A stretch of DNA of 64,000 bases, from contig NZ_JAAWWS010000125.1 of assembly GCF_012272825.1 (NCBI RefSeq), positions 1 through 64,000 of the forward strand, given 5' to 3'. This document shows, one piece after another, positions 55,791 to 64,000 of the stretch. The position numbers were made by a program, and so were the translations under genes. The notes below the pieces were generated by a model. It ran no database searches, was not told where the DNA came from, and saw only the letters and a program-made list of their open reading frames with translations. Numbering within the stretch: the stretch's first letter is position 1; every line of letters begins with the position of its first letter. This stretch comes from Wenzhouxiangella sp. XN79A (lineage in GTDB: Bacteria > Pseudomonadota > Gammaproteobacteria > Xanthomonadales > Wenzhouxiangellaceae).

Positions 55791-55957
55791 CCCGCAGTAT
55801 TCATGAATGAGCTCGCGCCCTTGCCTGGTCCTTGTCCGCGCAGCGAATCTTCTTCGCTCGGAAATACAGCAGGGTAGTCCGCTCGGTCGGAAAATCCCCT
55901 GTGCGAACGATTCCCGGCGCAATCATCGTGGCGATTCATGAATAATGCGGGCTAGTG
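55785..55957. mobile_element. 173-bp MITE-like element with 24-bp terminal inverted repeats
   Basis: Termini 55785-55808 and 55934-55957 are inverted repeats matching at 23 of 24 bases (cactagcccgca, g or t, tattcatgaat). No coding sequence inside. It directly abuts and shares its first bases (cactag) with the other element, so one probably inserted into the end of the other. No transposase is nearby; movement would need one from elsewhere. I cannot assign the family. Confidence 0.85.
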
Positions 55958-56025
55958 GTATCGCTCTCGTGGTATCGAGCGACGCGCATCGCTGTGCCGC
56001 GGGAGAGGTCCCCTTGGGCCGGCGC

Positions 56026-57063
56026 TCAGCGTCCGCCCGGGACCCACTCCAGCGACAGCACCGCGAAATGGTTGCGCGGGTCTTCCAGGCCCGGACCGCC
56101 GGGGACGTCGGTGGTGTCGGTGCTCAACACGGCGTGGAAGTGCAGGCCCCAGGTCGGTCGCTCGTAGTGCAGGCCGATCGCGACCTGACCGAGGATGTCC
56201 TCGGGTTCGATGACGTTGCGGTCGGTCCAGGCATCGCTGCGCAGCAGGTTGCCGTCGCGGTGGATGGTGTGGACGAAGCCGGTGGCGCGCGCCGCGACGG
56301 TCAGGTAGACGTGCTCCGGGTCGCCGGTCGGGATGCGGCCGTCGTAGTCGAAGTCGGCGGCCACCCGGGTCGGCGCAAGCGCAAAGCCCTGCGGCCGGTC
56401 GCCGAAGCGGAGCTCCAGCCCGGCCTGGCCGTAGGTCACCGCGTTGCCGAGTCCGGCGTCGATGCTCAAGGCCGCGTCGAAGAACTCGCGGCGAATGAAC
56501 TTGCGCTTGTAGACGGCATACAGGTTCAGCACCGGTTCGTTGGCCAGCTGGTTGTCCCAGCCTTCGGGTTCGGTTGCGCCGCTGAGTTCGTGGACGGTGG
56601 TCTGGATGGGTCCGGCCAGGGTCGCGTCGCCGACCCAGCCCAGCAGCGTGCCGACCCCGGTCAGCTCGCGGTCATCCAGCGCAAGGAAGGAATTGGCCCA
56701 GGCCAGCATGCCGGCGTACGGGACGTCGTCGAGGATCAGTTCTTCGACCTGCAGCTGTTCCGGGGTCTGCATGGTATGGCCCAGCGTCCAGGACTCGCGG
56801 TAGCGCAGGCCGTGCCGTTCCGGCAGCAGCCAGCCGACCAGCGACTTGCCGAACGCCGGCGTACCGCCGGTTTCGGCCAGCGAGTCGGCCAGCGCCGAGT
56901 GCGCCTGCAGTGCCACGCCGTTGGTGAACTGGTTGTCGGTGCCGGCGAACGTGTCGTTGGCCCAGGCCGCGCGCCAGCGCGTGTCGGCGCCGGCCGGCAG
57001 GGTGGCGCCGAGAAATATGGCCCCCAGGACCACGATGATGGGAAGTGAACGCTTCGATCGCAT
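56026..57063 (-). CDS. lpxR: LpxR-like outer membrane lipid A deacylase
   Basis: 345 aa. Signal peptide (LPIIVVLGAIFLGATLPAGA) then a DUF2219/LpxR beta barrel. The conserved N-terminal motif is WRAAWANDTFAGTDNQFTNG, where Asn/Asp/Thr form the calcium site and active site. SWTLGHTMQTPE, VPYAGMLAWANSFLA and EPEGWDNQLANEP also fit, the last supplying conserved Asn near the active site. The C-terminus is aromatic/charged rather than a perfect barrel signal. LpxR removes the 3'-acyloxyacyl chain of lipid A at the outer membrane, changing surface immunogenicity and antibiotic response. Confidence 0.87.
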   Translation of the reverse strand: MRSKRSLPIIVVLGAIFLGATLPAGADTRWRAAWANDTFAGTDNQFTNGVALQAHSALADSLAETGGTPAFGKSLVGWLLPERHGLRYRESWTLGHTMQTPEQLQVEELILDDVPYAGMLAWANSFLALDDRELTGVGTLLGWVGDATLAGPIQTTVHELSGATEPEGWDNQLANEPVLNLYAVYKRKFIRREFFDAALSIDAGLGNAVTYGQAGLELRFGDRPQGFALAPTRVAADFDYDGRIPTGDPEHVYLTVAARATGFVHTIHRDGNLLRSDAWTDRNVIEPEDILGQVAIGLHYERPTWGLHFHAVLSTDTTDVPGGPGLEDPRNHFAVLSLEWVPGGR

Positions 57064-57252
57064 CGGGTCACTCTAGGCAATCGCTCGACCGGGTGCCTTA
57101 ACACGGATCAATCCCCGGTCCCCGTTCGCGCCGACCGGAGGCGCGGCGGCGGCATGACCGACGAGACGCGGTCGAACCGCTCCGGCAGTGCTACGCTTGG
57201 CGGCCACGCCGTCTTGCTCAACGGCCGGATGTCCACTTCTGGGAGAACCACC

Positions 57253-60200
57253 ATGCACGATCGATTCGCCCGCCGCGCCCGCCTGCTGGCGCTGGCCCTG
57301 TTCGCACTGTTCACCCTGCCGCTGGCCGCGCAGGAGGACGAGGTCACGCTGGAACAGCGGCTGGCCGGGCTGGAACTCCGGACCATCGGCCCGGCGTTCA
57401 TGTCGGGGCGCATCGCCGACATCGCCATCCATCCCGAGGACGACAGCACCTGGTATGTCGCGGTGGGCTCGGGCGGGGTGTGGAAGACCACCAACTCCGG
57501 CACGACCTGGGAGAGCCTGTTCGACGGCCAGCCGTCGTACTCGATCGGTTCGATCGTCGTCGACGAGAACAACCCGAATACCATCTGGGTCGGCACCGGC
57601 GAGAACGTCGGCGGCCGGCACGTCGGCTACGGCGACGGCATCTACGTCTCGCACGACGGTGGCGCGTCCTGGGCCAGCAAGGGCCTGGAGGATTCGGAGC
57701 GCATCAGCACGATCATCATCCACCCCGACGACAGCGACACGCTGTGGGTGGCGGTGCAGGGTCCGCTGTGGTCGCCGGGCGGCCAGCGCGGGTTGTACAT
57801 GACCACCGACGGCGGCGAGAGCTGGGAGCGGACGCTGGTCGGCGATGAAGGCGACGACGTCTGGACCGGGGTCACCGACGTGGTCATCGATCCGCGCGAT
57901 CCGGACGTGCTCTACGCCGCGACCTGGCAGCGCCACCGCACCGTGGCGGCCTACATGGGCGGCGGCCCGAATTCCGGCGTGCACAAGTCCACCGACGGCG
58001 GCCGGACCTGGACGAAGCTCGGCGGCGGCCTGCCCGGCGGCAACCTCGGCAAGATCGGCCTGGCCATTTCGCCGCAGAATCCGGACGTGGTCTACGCCGC
58101 GATCGAGACCAAGCGCCGCGAAGGCGGCATCTGGCGCTCGACCGACCGCGGCGCCTCCTGGCGCAAGATGTCGGACAGGGTGGCCGGCGGCACCGGCCCG
58201 CACTACTACCAGGAGCTGTACGCCAGCCCGCACGCCTTCGACCGCATCTACCTGATGGATGTCCAGGCGCGTGTGTCGCACGACGGCGGCGCGACCTGGG
58301 AGAACATCGACGCCGACTCCAAGCACGTCGACAACCACGCGCTGGCCTTCCGCGACGACGATCCCGACTACATGCTCTGGGGCACCGACGGCGGCCTGTA
58401 CGAGACCTTCGACCACGCCGAAACCTGGCGCTACATCGACAACCTGCCGGTCACCCAGTTCTACAAGGTCGCCGTCGACGACGCCGAACCGTTCTACCAC
58501 GTCTACGGCGGCACCCAGGACAACAACACCCAGGGCGGCCCGTCGCGCACCGACAACGTGCACGGCGTGCGCAACGCGGACTGGTACGTCGTGCTGTTCG
58601 GCGACGGACACCAGCCGGCCACCGAGCCCGGCAACCCGGACATCATGTACGCGCAGTGGCAGCAGGGCAACCTGGTCCGGTTCGACCGGACCACCGGCGA
58701 GATCGTCTACGTCCAGCCCCAGCCCGAACCGGGCGATGACCCCGAGCGCTGGAACTGGGACGCGCCGATCCTGGTCAGTCCGCACGATCCGACGACGATC
58801 TTCCACGCCTCGCAGCGCGTCTGGCGCTCGGACGACCGCGGCGATTCCTGGCGCCCGATCTCCGGCGACCTGACCCGGAACCAGACCCGGATCGAGCTGG
58901 ACCTGATGGGGCGGCAGTGGAGCTGGGACGCGTCATGGGACCTGTTCGCGATGTCGAAGTACAACACCATCACGTCGCTGGCCCAGTCGCCGATCGACGA
59001 GAACATCCTGTATGCCGGCACCGACGACGGCCTGATCCAGGTCACCACCGACGGCGGTGAAACGTGGCGCGAGATCGAGGTCGGCGACCTGCCGGGCGTG
59101 CCCGATCTCGCCTTCGTCAACGACATCAAGGCCGACCTGTTCGATGCCGACACGGTGTACGTGGCGCTGGACAACCACAAGTACGGCGACTTCGCCCCCT
59201 ACCTGCTGAAGTCCACCGATCGCGGCCGGCGCTGGACCTCGATCGCCGACGACCTGCCGGAGCGGCACCTGGTCTGGCGCGTGGTGCAGGATCACGTCGA
59301 CCCCGAGCTGATGTTCGCCGGCACCGAGTTCGGCGTGTTCGTCACGCTCGACGGCGGCGAGGAATGGACCGAACTGACCGGCAACGCGCCGAACATTTCC
59401 TACCGCGACCTGGCCATCCAGCGCCGCGAGAACGACCTGGTCGGTGCGACCTTCGGCCGCGGCTTCTGGCTGCTCGACGACTACAGCCCCCTGCGCGGGC
59501 TCGACGACGACACGCTGGCCGCCGAGGCGACGCTGTTCGACACCCGCCGGGCCTGGTGGTACATCCCGCAGGGCGTGCTCGGCATGAACGAAAAGGGGTC
59601 GCAGGGCGATGGCCTGTACACGGCCGAGAACCCGCCGTTCGGTGCGGTGTTCACCTACCACCTGGCCGATGGCTACACGACCGACGAGCAGGATCGCCAG
59701 GCGCGCGAGAAGCCCCTGATCGCCGAGGGCGAGGACGTGCCGTTCCCGGGCTGGGACGCACTCGAAGCCGAAGTTCGTCAGCCCGCCCCGACCATGCTGC
59801 TGACCGTACGCGATGCCGACGGCAACGTCGTTCGCAGGCTCGAAGGACCGGCCTCCCGCGGTTTTCATCGGGTGGCCTGGGACCTTTCCCTGCCGTCGCC
59901 GATGGCGATCGGCGCCGGCGGCGGCTTCGGCATGGGCGGCGGCTTCATGGTCGCCCCGGGCCGCTACACCGTCGAATTGGCCAAGCGCATCGACGGCGCG
60001 GTCACGCCGCTGGACGGACCGAAGGCCTTCGACGTGGTCCGGATGCGCGAAGGCGCGCTGGACGGCGCCGAGCCGGAAGAAACCGCCGCGTTCTGGAAGC
60101 GCCTGTCCGAGATGCAGCGCCGCACCACGGCCGCAGGCCAGGTGATCGGCGAAGCGCGCGCCAAGATCGATTCCATGCAGCAGGCGCTGGGCCGCAGCCA

Positions 60201-60537
60201 GGCGCCGGCCGGTGACCTCGATGCGCAGCTGTACCGCGTCGACCAGGCGCTGTACGAGATCGCCGAGCAGCTCGAAGGCAAGCAGACCATGAACCAGGTC
60301 GGTGAGCTGCAGCCGCCGACGATCGGTCAGCGGATGTTCGTGGCGATGATCGGTACCGGCCGGTCGACCTACGGACCGACCCCGACCCACGTCCGCTCGC
60401 TGGAGATCGCCGAGAGCGAATTCGCCGAGGTCCGGGCCGAACTCGAACGCCTGGTCGAGCAGCGGATTCCGGCGCTGGAACAGGCGCTCGAAGACGCAGG
60501 CGCGCCGTGGACCCCGGGGGCACCGATTCCCGACTGA
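57253..60537 (+). CDS. Secreted sortilin-like/BNR-repeat protein
   Basis: 1094 aa. Signal peptide (LLALALFALFTLPLAAQ), then many Asp-box/BNR units such as GVWKTTNSGTTWESL, YVSHDGGASWASKG, HKSTDGGRTWTKLG and WRSTDRGASWRKM, forming two stacked beta-propellers as in VPS10/sortilin or xyloglucanase-type proteins (~40-760). A linker and a C-terminal helical/coiled-coil region (~930-1090) complete it. No catalytic residues can be assigned from sequence. Such proteins are abundant in peptide- and polysaccharide-degrading marine bacteria. Divergent from lpxR. Confidence 0.88.
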   Translation: MHDRFARRARLLALALFALFTLPLAAQEDEVTLEQRLAGLELRTIGPAFMSGRIADIAIHPEDDSTWYVAVGSGGVWKTTNSGTTWESLFDGQPSYSIGSIVVDENNPNTIWVGTGENVGGRHVGYGDGIYVSHDGGASWASKGLEDSERISTIIIHPDDSDTLWVAVQGPLWSPGGQRGLYMTTDGGESWERTLVGDEGDDVWTGVTDVVIDPRDPDVLYAATWQRHRTVAAYMGGGPNSGVHKSTDGGRTWTKLGGGLPGGNLGKIGLAISPQNPDVVYAAIETKRREGGIWRSTDRGASWRKMSDRVAGGTGPHYYQELYASPHAFDRIYLMDVQARVSHDGGATWENIDADSKHVDNHALAFRDDDPDYMLWGTDGGLYETFDHAETWRYIDNLPVTQFYKVAVDDAEPFYHVYGGTQDNNTQGGPSRTDNVHGVRNADWYVVLFGDGHQPATEPGNPDIMYAQWQQGNLVRFDRTTGEIVYVQPQPEPGDDPERWNWDAPILVSPHDPTTIFHASQRVWRSDDRGDSWRPISGDLTRNQTRIELDLMGRQWSWDASWDLFAMSKYNTITSLAQSPIDENILYAGTDDGLIQVTTDGGETWREIEVGDLPGVPDLAFVNDIKADLFDADTVYVALDNHKYGDFAPYLLKSTDRGRRWTSIADDLPERHLVWRVVQDHVDPELMFAGTEFGVFVTLDGGEEWTELTGNAPNISYRDLAIQRRENDLVGATFGRGFWLLDDYSPLRGLDDDTLAAEATLFDTRRAWWYIPQGVLGMNEKGSQGDGLYTAENPPFGAVFTYHLADGYTTDEQDRQAREKPLIAEGEDVPFPGWDALEAEVRQPAPTMLLTVRDADGNVVRRLEGPASRGFHRVAWDLSLPSPMAIGAGGGFGMGGGFMVAPGRYTVELAKRIDGAVTPLDGPKAFDVVRMREGALDGAEPEETAAFWKRLSEMQRRTTAAGQVIGEARAKIDSMQQALGRSQAPAGDLDAQLYRVDQALYEIAEQLEGKQTMNQVGELQPPTIGQRMFVAMIGTGRSTYGPTPTHVRSLEIAESEFAEVRAELERLVEQRIPALEQALEDAGAPWTPGAPIPD

Positions 60538-60713
60538 CGACGGCTCGGCCGACCCGAGGGAGCGCGGGCGGCACACGCCGCTCGCGGTCCTGCCGTGCCG
60601 GACCCGGCTCCCGGGTCCGGTCCGACGGCCCGAGCGCCGGGGTGGCGGTCGCCGTCGCCGTTGGCGAAATGCCGGTATGCTTGCCGCCGTCCCGTCGCCC
60701 ACAGACTCACCGA

Positions 60714-61631
60714 ATGCCGCCGAATCCTCGCCCTGACACCGCGCTCGATCTGTCGGTTCACGCCGCTGCGCAGCCCGGTTGCATGCTGCCGATCGCTCTG
60801 AACGGTTCCCGGCACCCCGTCGGCCCCGGACTGGAGCGGCTGGGCGGGGACTATGATCACGAGGCCTGGTGCGGCAGCGTCGACGATGTCCGGGCCTTCG
60901 TGCTGGGCCTGCCGGACCGGCCGGACGCCGATGCGGCCGAGCCGGCCGAGCGGTTGTATCGGGAATTGATCGACCGACTGCGGGACTCGCCGTTTCCCTA
61001 CCCGCTTCGCTTGTGGAACTACCTGCCGGCGATCAACCTCGGCGACGGCGACGACGAGCGCTATCGTCGCTTCTGCGTCGGCCGCGGCCGGGCCCTCGAG
61101 GCGGCCGGGCTGGCCGATGCGCAGATGTGCGCAGCGACCGCGATCGGCGGGGAGGCGCCGGTGATGCAGCTGGTCGCGCTGGTCGGGCGCCGGCCGGGAG
61201 TGTCGATCGAGAACCCGCGCCAGGTCAGCGCCTGGAACTATCCGCGCGACTACGGCCCGCGCCAGCCGGCGTTCGCCCGCGCCACCGCCGTGCCGCTGTC
61301 CGACGGCCGGACCGGCCTGCTGATCTCGGGGACGGCCAGCGTGATCGGGCACGCCACGGCCCATCCGGGCGATGTGGTCGCCCAGACCGACGAGGCGGCC
61401 AGCAACCTCGATGCGCTGCTGCGCAACGCCGCCGGCACGCTGGAGCGGCCCTCGCTGGCCTACTTCTCGACCGACGCGCTGGCTCGCGTCTATGTGCGGC
61501 ATGCCGAAGACTGGCCCCGGATCCGGGCCCGGCTCCGCTCGCGCTGGCCGGCGCTGAGGCTGTGCGCGCTGCGCGGCGACGTCTGCCGGGACGATCTGCT
61601 GGTCGAGATCGAGGCCTGGCAGGTGGCCTGA
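60714..61631 (+). CDS. FkbO/XanB2-family chorismatase
   Basis: 305 aa. Family signatures are LRLWNYLPAINLGDGDDERY, FCVGRGRALEAAG, AATAIGG, SIENPRQVSAWNYPRDYGPR, FARATAVPL and LLISGTASVIGHATAHPGD. In Xanthomonas XanB2 converts chorismate to 3- and 4-hydroxybenzoate, precursors of aryl-polyene pigments and ubiquinone; FkbO/Hyg5 relatives hydrolyse chorismate for antibiotic starters. No pigment genes are in this window, so the use of the product here is inferred. Confidence 0.85.
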   Translation: MPPNPRPDTALDLSVHAAAQPGCMLPIALNGSRHPVGPGLERLGGDYDHEAWCGSVDDVRAFVLGLPDRPDADAAEPAERLYRELIDRLRDSPFPYPLRLWNYLPAINLGDGDDERYRRFCVGRGRALEAAGLADAQMCAATAIGGEAPVMQLVALVGRRPGVSIENPRQVSAWNYPRDYGPRQPAFARATAVPLSDGRTGLLISGTASVIGHATAHPGDVVAQTDEAASNLDALLRNAAGTLERPSLAYFSTDALARVYVRHAEDWPRIRARLRSRWPALRLCALRGDVCRDDLLVEIEAWQVA

Positions 61632-61839
61632 CCGGACAGCGCCCTGTCAGTCCTTGCCGTATCCGCGCGCAGCAACGCATCGAGTGCGGCCATGGCTCTG
61701 CCGGCTCGCGTCCCTTCGTGCGGCCCGAACCGTGATGAACCCGACATTATTGATGGCTTGGCACCGGAATTGAATGTAAAGGCCATTCGCGTTGGCGACC
61801 CTCGGGGCCAGCGCCAGCCCAATGACCCGGAGCCGAATC

Positions 61840-62607
61840 ATGGACCAGAACACCGACGTCGACCGCAGCGCCGCGCCGCTGTCGAACCCCGAGCGGGCCG
61901 CTGCGGATTTCAGTTTCGCGTTCCAGCCGATCGTCGACCTGGAGACCGCCGAGGTGGTCGCCCACGAAGCCCTGGTTCGCGGCGCCTCCGGCGAATCGGC
62001 CGGCGATGTGCTGGGCTCGATCCGCCCGGAAAGTCGCCACCTGTTCGATGAGGCCTGTCGCCACCGCGCGCTGGACATCGCGGCCCGCCTGGGCATGCAG
62101 GGCGCGCTGCACATCAACTGCTCGACGGTCACCCCCGAGCGGCTCGAGGCCACCCTGGCGTCGACCCGCGAGGCCGCCGAGGACGTCGGCATCGATCCGG
62201 GCCGGGTCGTGCTGGAATTCAGTCGCCTGGAGCCGCTGGGCAGCCCGCGCGAACTCGACCGGGTCCGCCAGGTCGCCAACCAGGCCGGGTTCGAGGTGCT
62301 GGCCGACAACTTCGGCGCCAGCGAGGTCGGCATGAAGCGGCTGGTGGTGTTCCAGCCGCAGTGGCTGAAGCTGGATCGCAATCTGGTCCAGCGCATCCAC
62401 TGCAGCGAGCGGCGCAAGGCCCTGGTCAGCGGCCTGCTGGCGACCTGCCGATTGCTGAACATCGACGTGATCGCCGGCGGCATCGAGGAACCCGAAGAGC
62501 TGGAATGGATGAAGAGCGCCGGTGTGCGCTATGCCCAGGGCTACCTGCTTGCCCGGCCGACCTTCGAGTCGGTGCCGCGGTTCGATCCGGCGCGCCTCGC
62601 GGTCTGA
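61840..62607 (+). CDS. Degenerate EAL domain protein
   Basis: 255 aa; ATG 61840 follows GGAG by about eight bases (61822 is an alternative). It is a single EAL domain with FAFQPIVDLETAEVVAHEAL, so the name motif remains. Other catalytic positions are altered: DDFG is DNFG (LADNFGASEVG), and the AEGVE loop is AGGIEE, replacing a metal/catalytic Glu. This suggests a c-di-GMP-binding or regulatory protein without phosphodiesterase activity. No partner domain is attached. Confidence 0.85.
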   Translation: MDQNTDVDRSAAPLSNPERAAADFSFAFQPIVDLETAEVVAHEALVRGASGESAGDVLGSIRPESRHLFDEACRHRALDIAARLGMQGALHINCSTVTPERLEATLASTREAAEDVGIDPGRVVLEFSRLEPLGSPRELDRVRQVANQAGFEVLADNFGASEVGMKRLVVFQPQWLKLDRNLVQRIHCSERRKALVSGLLATCRLLNIDVIAGGIEEPEELEWMKSAGVRYAQGYLLARPTFESVPRFDPARLAV

Positions 62608-62694
62608 TCGACCGGGCGGCCGATGCAAGCGGCGTCATCGTGCCGTCAGCGCTCTGAAACGCACCTGTCGCATAGTCGGTATAGTGTCTGCTGC

Positions 62695-63255
62695 ATGGAA
62701 ATGCCGTTTTCCAATGCAGCGCAGCGCGGACTGGCCCGCGTGGATCAGCTGGAGCAGCGACTCTGCCTGACCCTGAACCGGGCTTCGACCCGCGCCTCGG
62801 TGCGATCGTTCTTCGCGGCGGTCAGCCGCGTCGGGGACGGTATGGTCTGGTATGCACTGATGACCGTGCTGGCCGCCACCCAGGGCATGTACGGCGTGCG
62901 CGCCGCGCTGGTCATGGGTCTGTCCTCGTTGATCGGCGTGGGCCTCTACAAGGTGCTCAAGGAGCGCCTGGTTCGCGAGCGGCCCTACCTCACCCACCAC
63001 GCGATCCGGGTCGGCTGCGCGCCGCTGGACCGCTACAGTTTCCCGTCCGGGCATACGCTGCACGCGGTGTTGTTCACGACCATCGCGATCGCCTGGTTCC
63101 CGGCGCTGGCCGCGGTCCTGATCCCGCTGGCCGTGCTGATCGCCCTGTCGCGCGTGGTGCTCGGCCTGCATTACCCGACCGACGTGGTGTTCGGCGCGTT
63201 GATCGGCTGGGGCCTGGCCGAACTGGCGCTGTGGGGCTTCCCCCCGGCGACCTGA
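62695..63255 (+). CDS. PAP2-family membrane phosphatase
   Basis: 186 aa with about five membrane segments. All three lipid-phosphatase motifs are present: KERLVRERP (KX6RP), SFPSGHTLHAV (PSGH) and SRVVLGLHYPTDVV (SRX5HX3D). Likely dephosphorylates undecaprenyl pyrophosphate, phosphatidate or phosphatidylglycerophosphate at the outer face of the inner membrane. Convergent with hisIE. Confidence 0.92.
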   Translation: MEMPFSNAAQRGLARVDQLEQRLCLTLNRASTRASVRSFFAAVSRVGDGMVWYALMTVLAATQGMYGVRAALVMGLSSLIGVGLYKVLKERLVRERPYLTHHAIRVGCAPLDRYSFPSGHTLHAVLFTTIAIAWFPALAAVLIPLAVLIALSRVVLGLHYPTDVVFGALIGWGLAELALWGFPPAT

Positions 63256-63306
63256 TCCGCGCTGACCGCTCCGTGCCCCGATTGCCTTGTCCTGGTCCCG
63301 TCCCGT

Positions 63307-63918
63307 TCAGGCCCGGTGTCGCTGTTCGAGCACGGCAAGCACCTCGTCGAGCCCCACCTCCGAAGCGGTCAGCACCACCAGCAGGTGATACAGCAGGTCG
63401 GCGCTTTCGTTGACCAGTTCCTCGCGGTCGCCCGCTGTCGCGGCCAGCGCGACTTCGACGCCCTCTTCGCCGACCTTCTGGGCGCAGCGCTTGACCCCCC
63501 GGGCCAGCAGCTTCGCGGTATAGCTCGACGCCGGATCCGCGCCGCGTCGGGATTCGATCACCCGATCCAGCTCGCCGAGAAAGGCCAGCGGCGGGCGAAC
63601 GGCGTCGCCGAAGCAGGTCGCCGTGCCGGTGTGGCAGGTCGGCCCCTGCGGCCGGGCCAGGACCAGCAGCGTGTCGCGGTCGCAGTCGGCCCGGGCCTCG
63701 ACCAGCGCCAGCGTATGGCCGGAGGTTTCGCCCTTGGTCCACAGCCGCTGCTTGCTGCGCGAGAAGAAGGTGACGTGGCCGGTTTCGCGGGTCTTCGCAA
63801 GGGCCTCGGCGTTCATGTAGCCGAGCATCAGGACCCGGCCGGTGTCGGCGTCCTGGACCACGGCCGGCAGCAGCCCGTCGCCCTTGGCCCAGTCGAGATC
63901 GTCGGAAGAAGTCGTCAT
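63307..63918 (-). CDS. hisI: Bifunctional phosphoribosyl-AMP cyclohydrolase/phosphoribosyl-ATP pyrophosphatase
   Basis: 203 aa HisIE fusion. The N-terminal HisI part has [37 protein letters not shown] and the zinc Cys/Asp block [10 protein letters not shown] with CHTGTATCF. The C-terminal HisE part has [20 protein letters not shown] and [17 protein letters not shown]. It catalyses histidine steps 2 and 3. The usual upstream gene would be hisF; only ~80 bp remain before the window end. Confidence 0.96.
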   Translation of the reverse strand: MTTSSDDLDWAKGDGLLPAVVQDADTGRVLMLGYMNAEALAKTRETGHVTFFSRSKQRLWTKGETSGHTLALVEARADCDRDTLLVLARPQGPTCHTGTATCFGDAVRPPLAFLGELDRVIESRRGADPASSYTAKLLARGVKRCAQKVGEEGVEVALAATAGDREELVNESADLLYHLLVVLTASEVGLDEVLAVLEQRHRA

Positions 63919-63943
63919 TCGATGTCCTTGCCGGGTCGCGGGC

Positions 63944-64000
63944 TCAGCTCAGTGCCCCGCCGCAGCTCGAGCCCTGTCCGGCGGTACAGCCGTAGCAGTG
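63944..64000 (-). CDS. Possible C-terminus of a Cys-rich protein (partial)
   Basis: The last 18 codons of a minus-strand frame cut by the window edge read [18 protein letters not shown] then TGA. The Cys pattern (C-x2-C, then C) looks like a metal- or Fe-S-binding tail rather than HisF, but the stretch is too short to identify and may be chance. Confidence 0.35.
   Translation of the reverse strand, partial: HCYGCTAGQGSSCGGALS

Noticed and set aside
55785-55957. Assignment of the 173-bp element to a named insertion sequence family
   Set aside because: The ends look familiar from insertion-sequence termini, but I cannot verify a family without a database search.

Overview
The window is high-GC bacterial chromosome that reads as a member of the Gammaproteobacteria, most likely the Lysobacterales/Xanthomonadales side (for example a Wenzhouxiangella-like marine or halophilic bacterium). 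Clues are separate glyQ/glyS, a coaBC-dut-algC operon whose AlgC has a membrane-anchored N-terminal extension, a fused hisIE, cmoA/cmoB, an FkbO/XanB2-type chorismatase, an LpxR-like lipid A deacylase, and a large set of secreted peptidases. The taxonomic placement is inference; no rRNA or tRNA gene was seen.

Layout. 0.3-9.1 kb is housekeeping: a HAD-like gene, glyS, glyQ, algC, dut and coaBC on the minus strand, with radC divergent. 9.1-10.2 kb holds an inverted repeat, rpmG/rpmB with promoter and terminator, an orphan minus-strand terminator and a perfect CRP/Clp-type palindrome. 10.2-17 kb: secreted M14 peptidase, TPR-GGDEF cyclase, S9 prolyl oligopeptidase. 17.3-22.7 kb: OB-fold periplasmic protein, divergent cmoB/cmoA, a membrane protein and a papain-like secreted protein. 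22.8-30.3 kb is a six-gene minus-strand operon in which every junction is a 4-base stop/start overlap: amidotransferase, M14 peptidase, choice-of-anchor B protein, beta-CASP metallo-hydrolase, AMP/thymidine phosphorylase and PRPP synthetase-like protein. 30.5-33 kb: alcohol dehydrogenase and glutamate-cysteine ligase.

33-41.3 kb is an oligopeptide ABC transporter (two binding proteins, two permeases, two ATPases). It is interrupted between the second binding protein and the first permease by a palindromic MITE-like element and a GxxExxY nuclease cassette with its own inverted repeats. 41.4-47.8 kb: small exported proteins, a dienelactone hydrolase and a tricorn-like S41 protease. 47.8-48.8 kb: a ParDE module lying between two copies of the S41 gene 3' end plus terminator. 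49.1-52.9 kb: a secreted FG-GAP protein built on twelve exact-length 165-bp tandem repeats. 53-55 kb: a Phd/VapC module overlapping yjjX, then a hotdog protein. 55-64 kb: cytochrome b561, two adjacent MITE-like elements, lpxR-like, a sortilin/BNR protein, chorismatase, a degenerate EAL protein, a PAP2 phosphatase and hisIE.

The genes suggest a proteolytic heterotroph: extracytoplasmic peptidases (two M14, S9, S41, one papain-like) could feed peptides to the Opp transporter in the same window. The best candidates for undescribed biology are the RNase-phosphorylase-PRPP operon, a shared C-terminal DG(F/M)E tail on three secreted proteins, and the mobile or duplicated structures around opp, ParDE and cytochrome b561.
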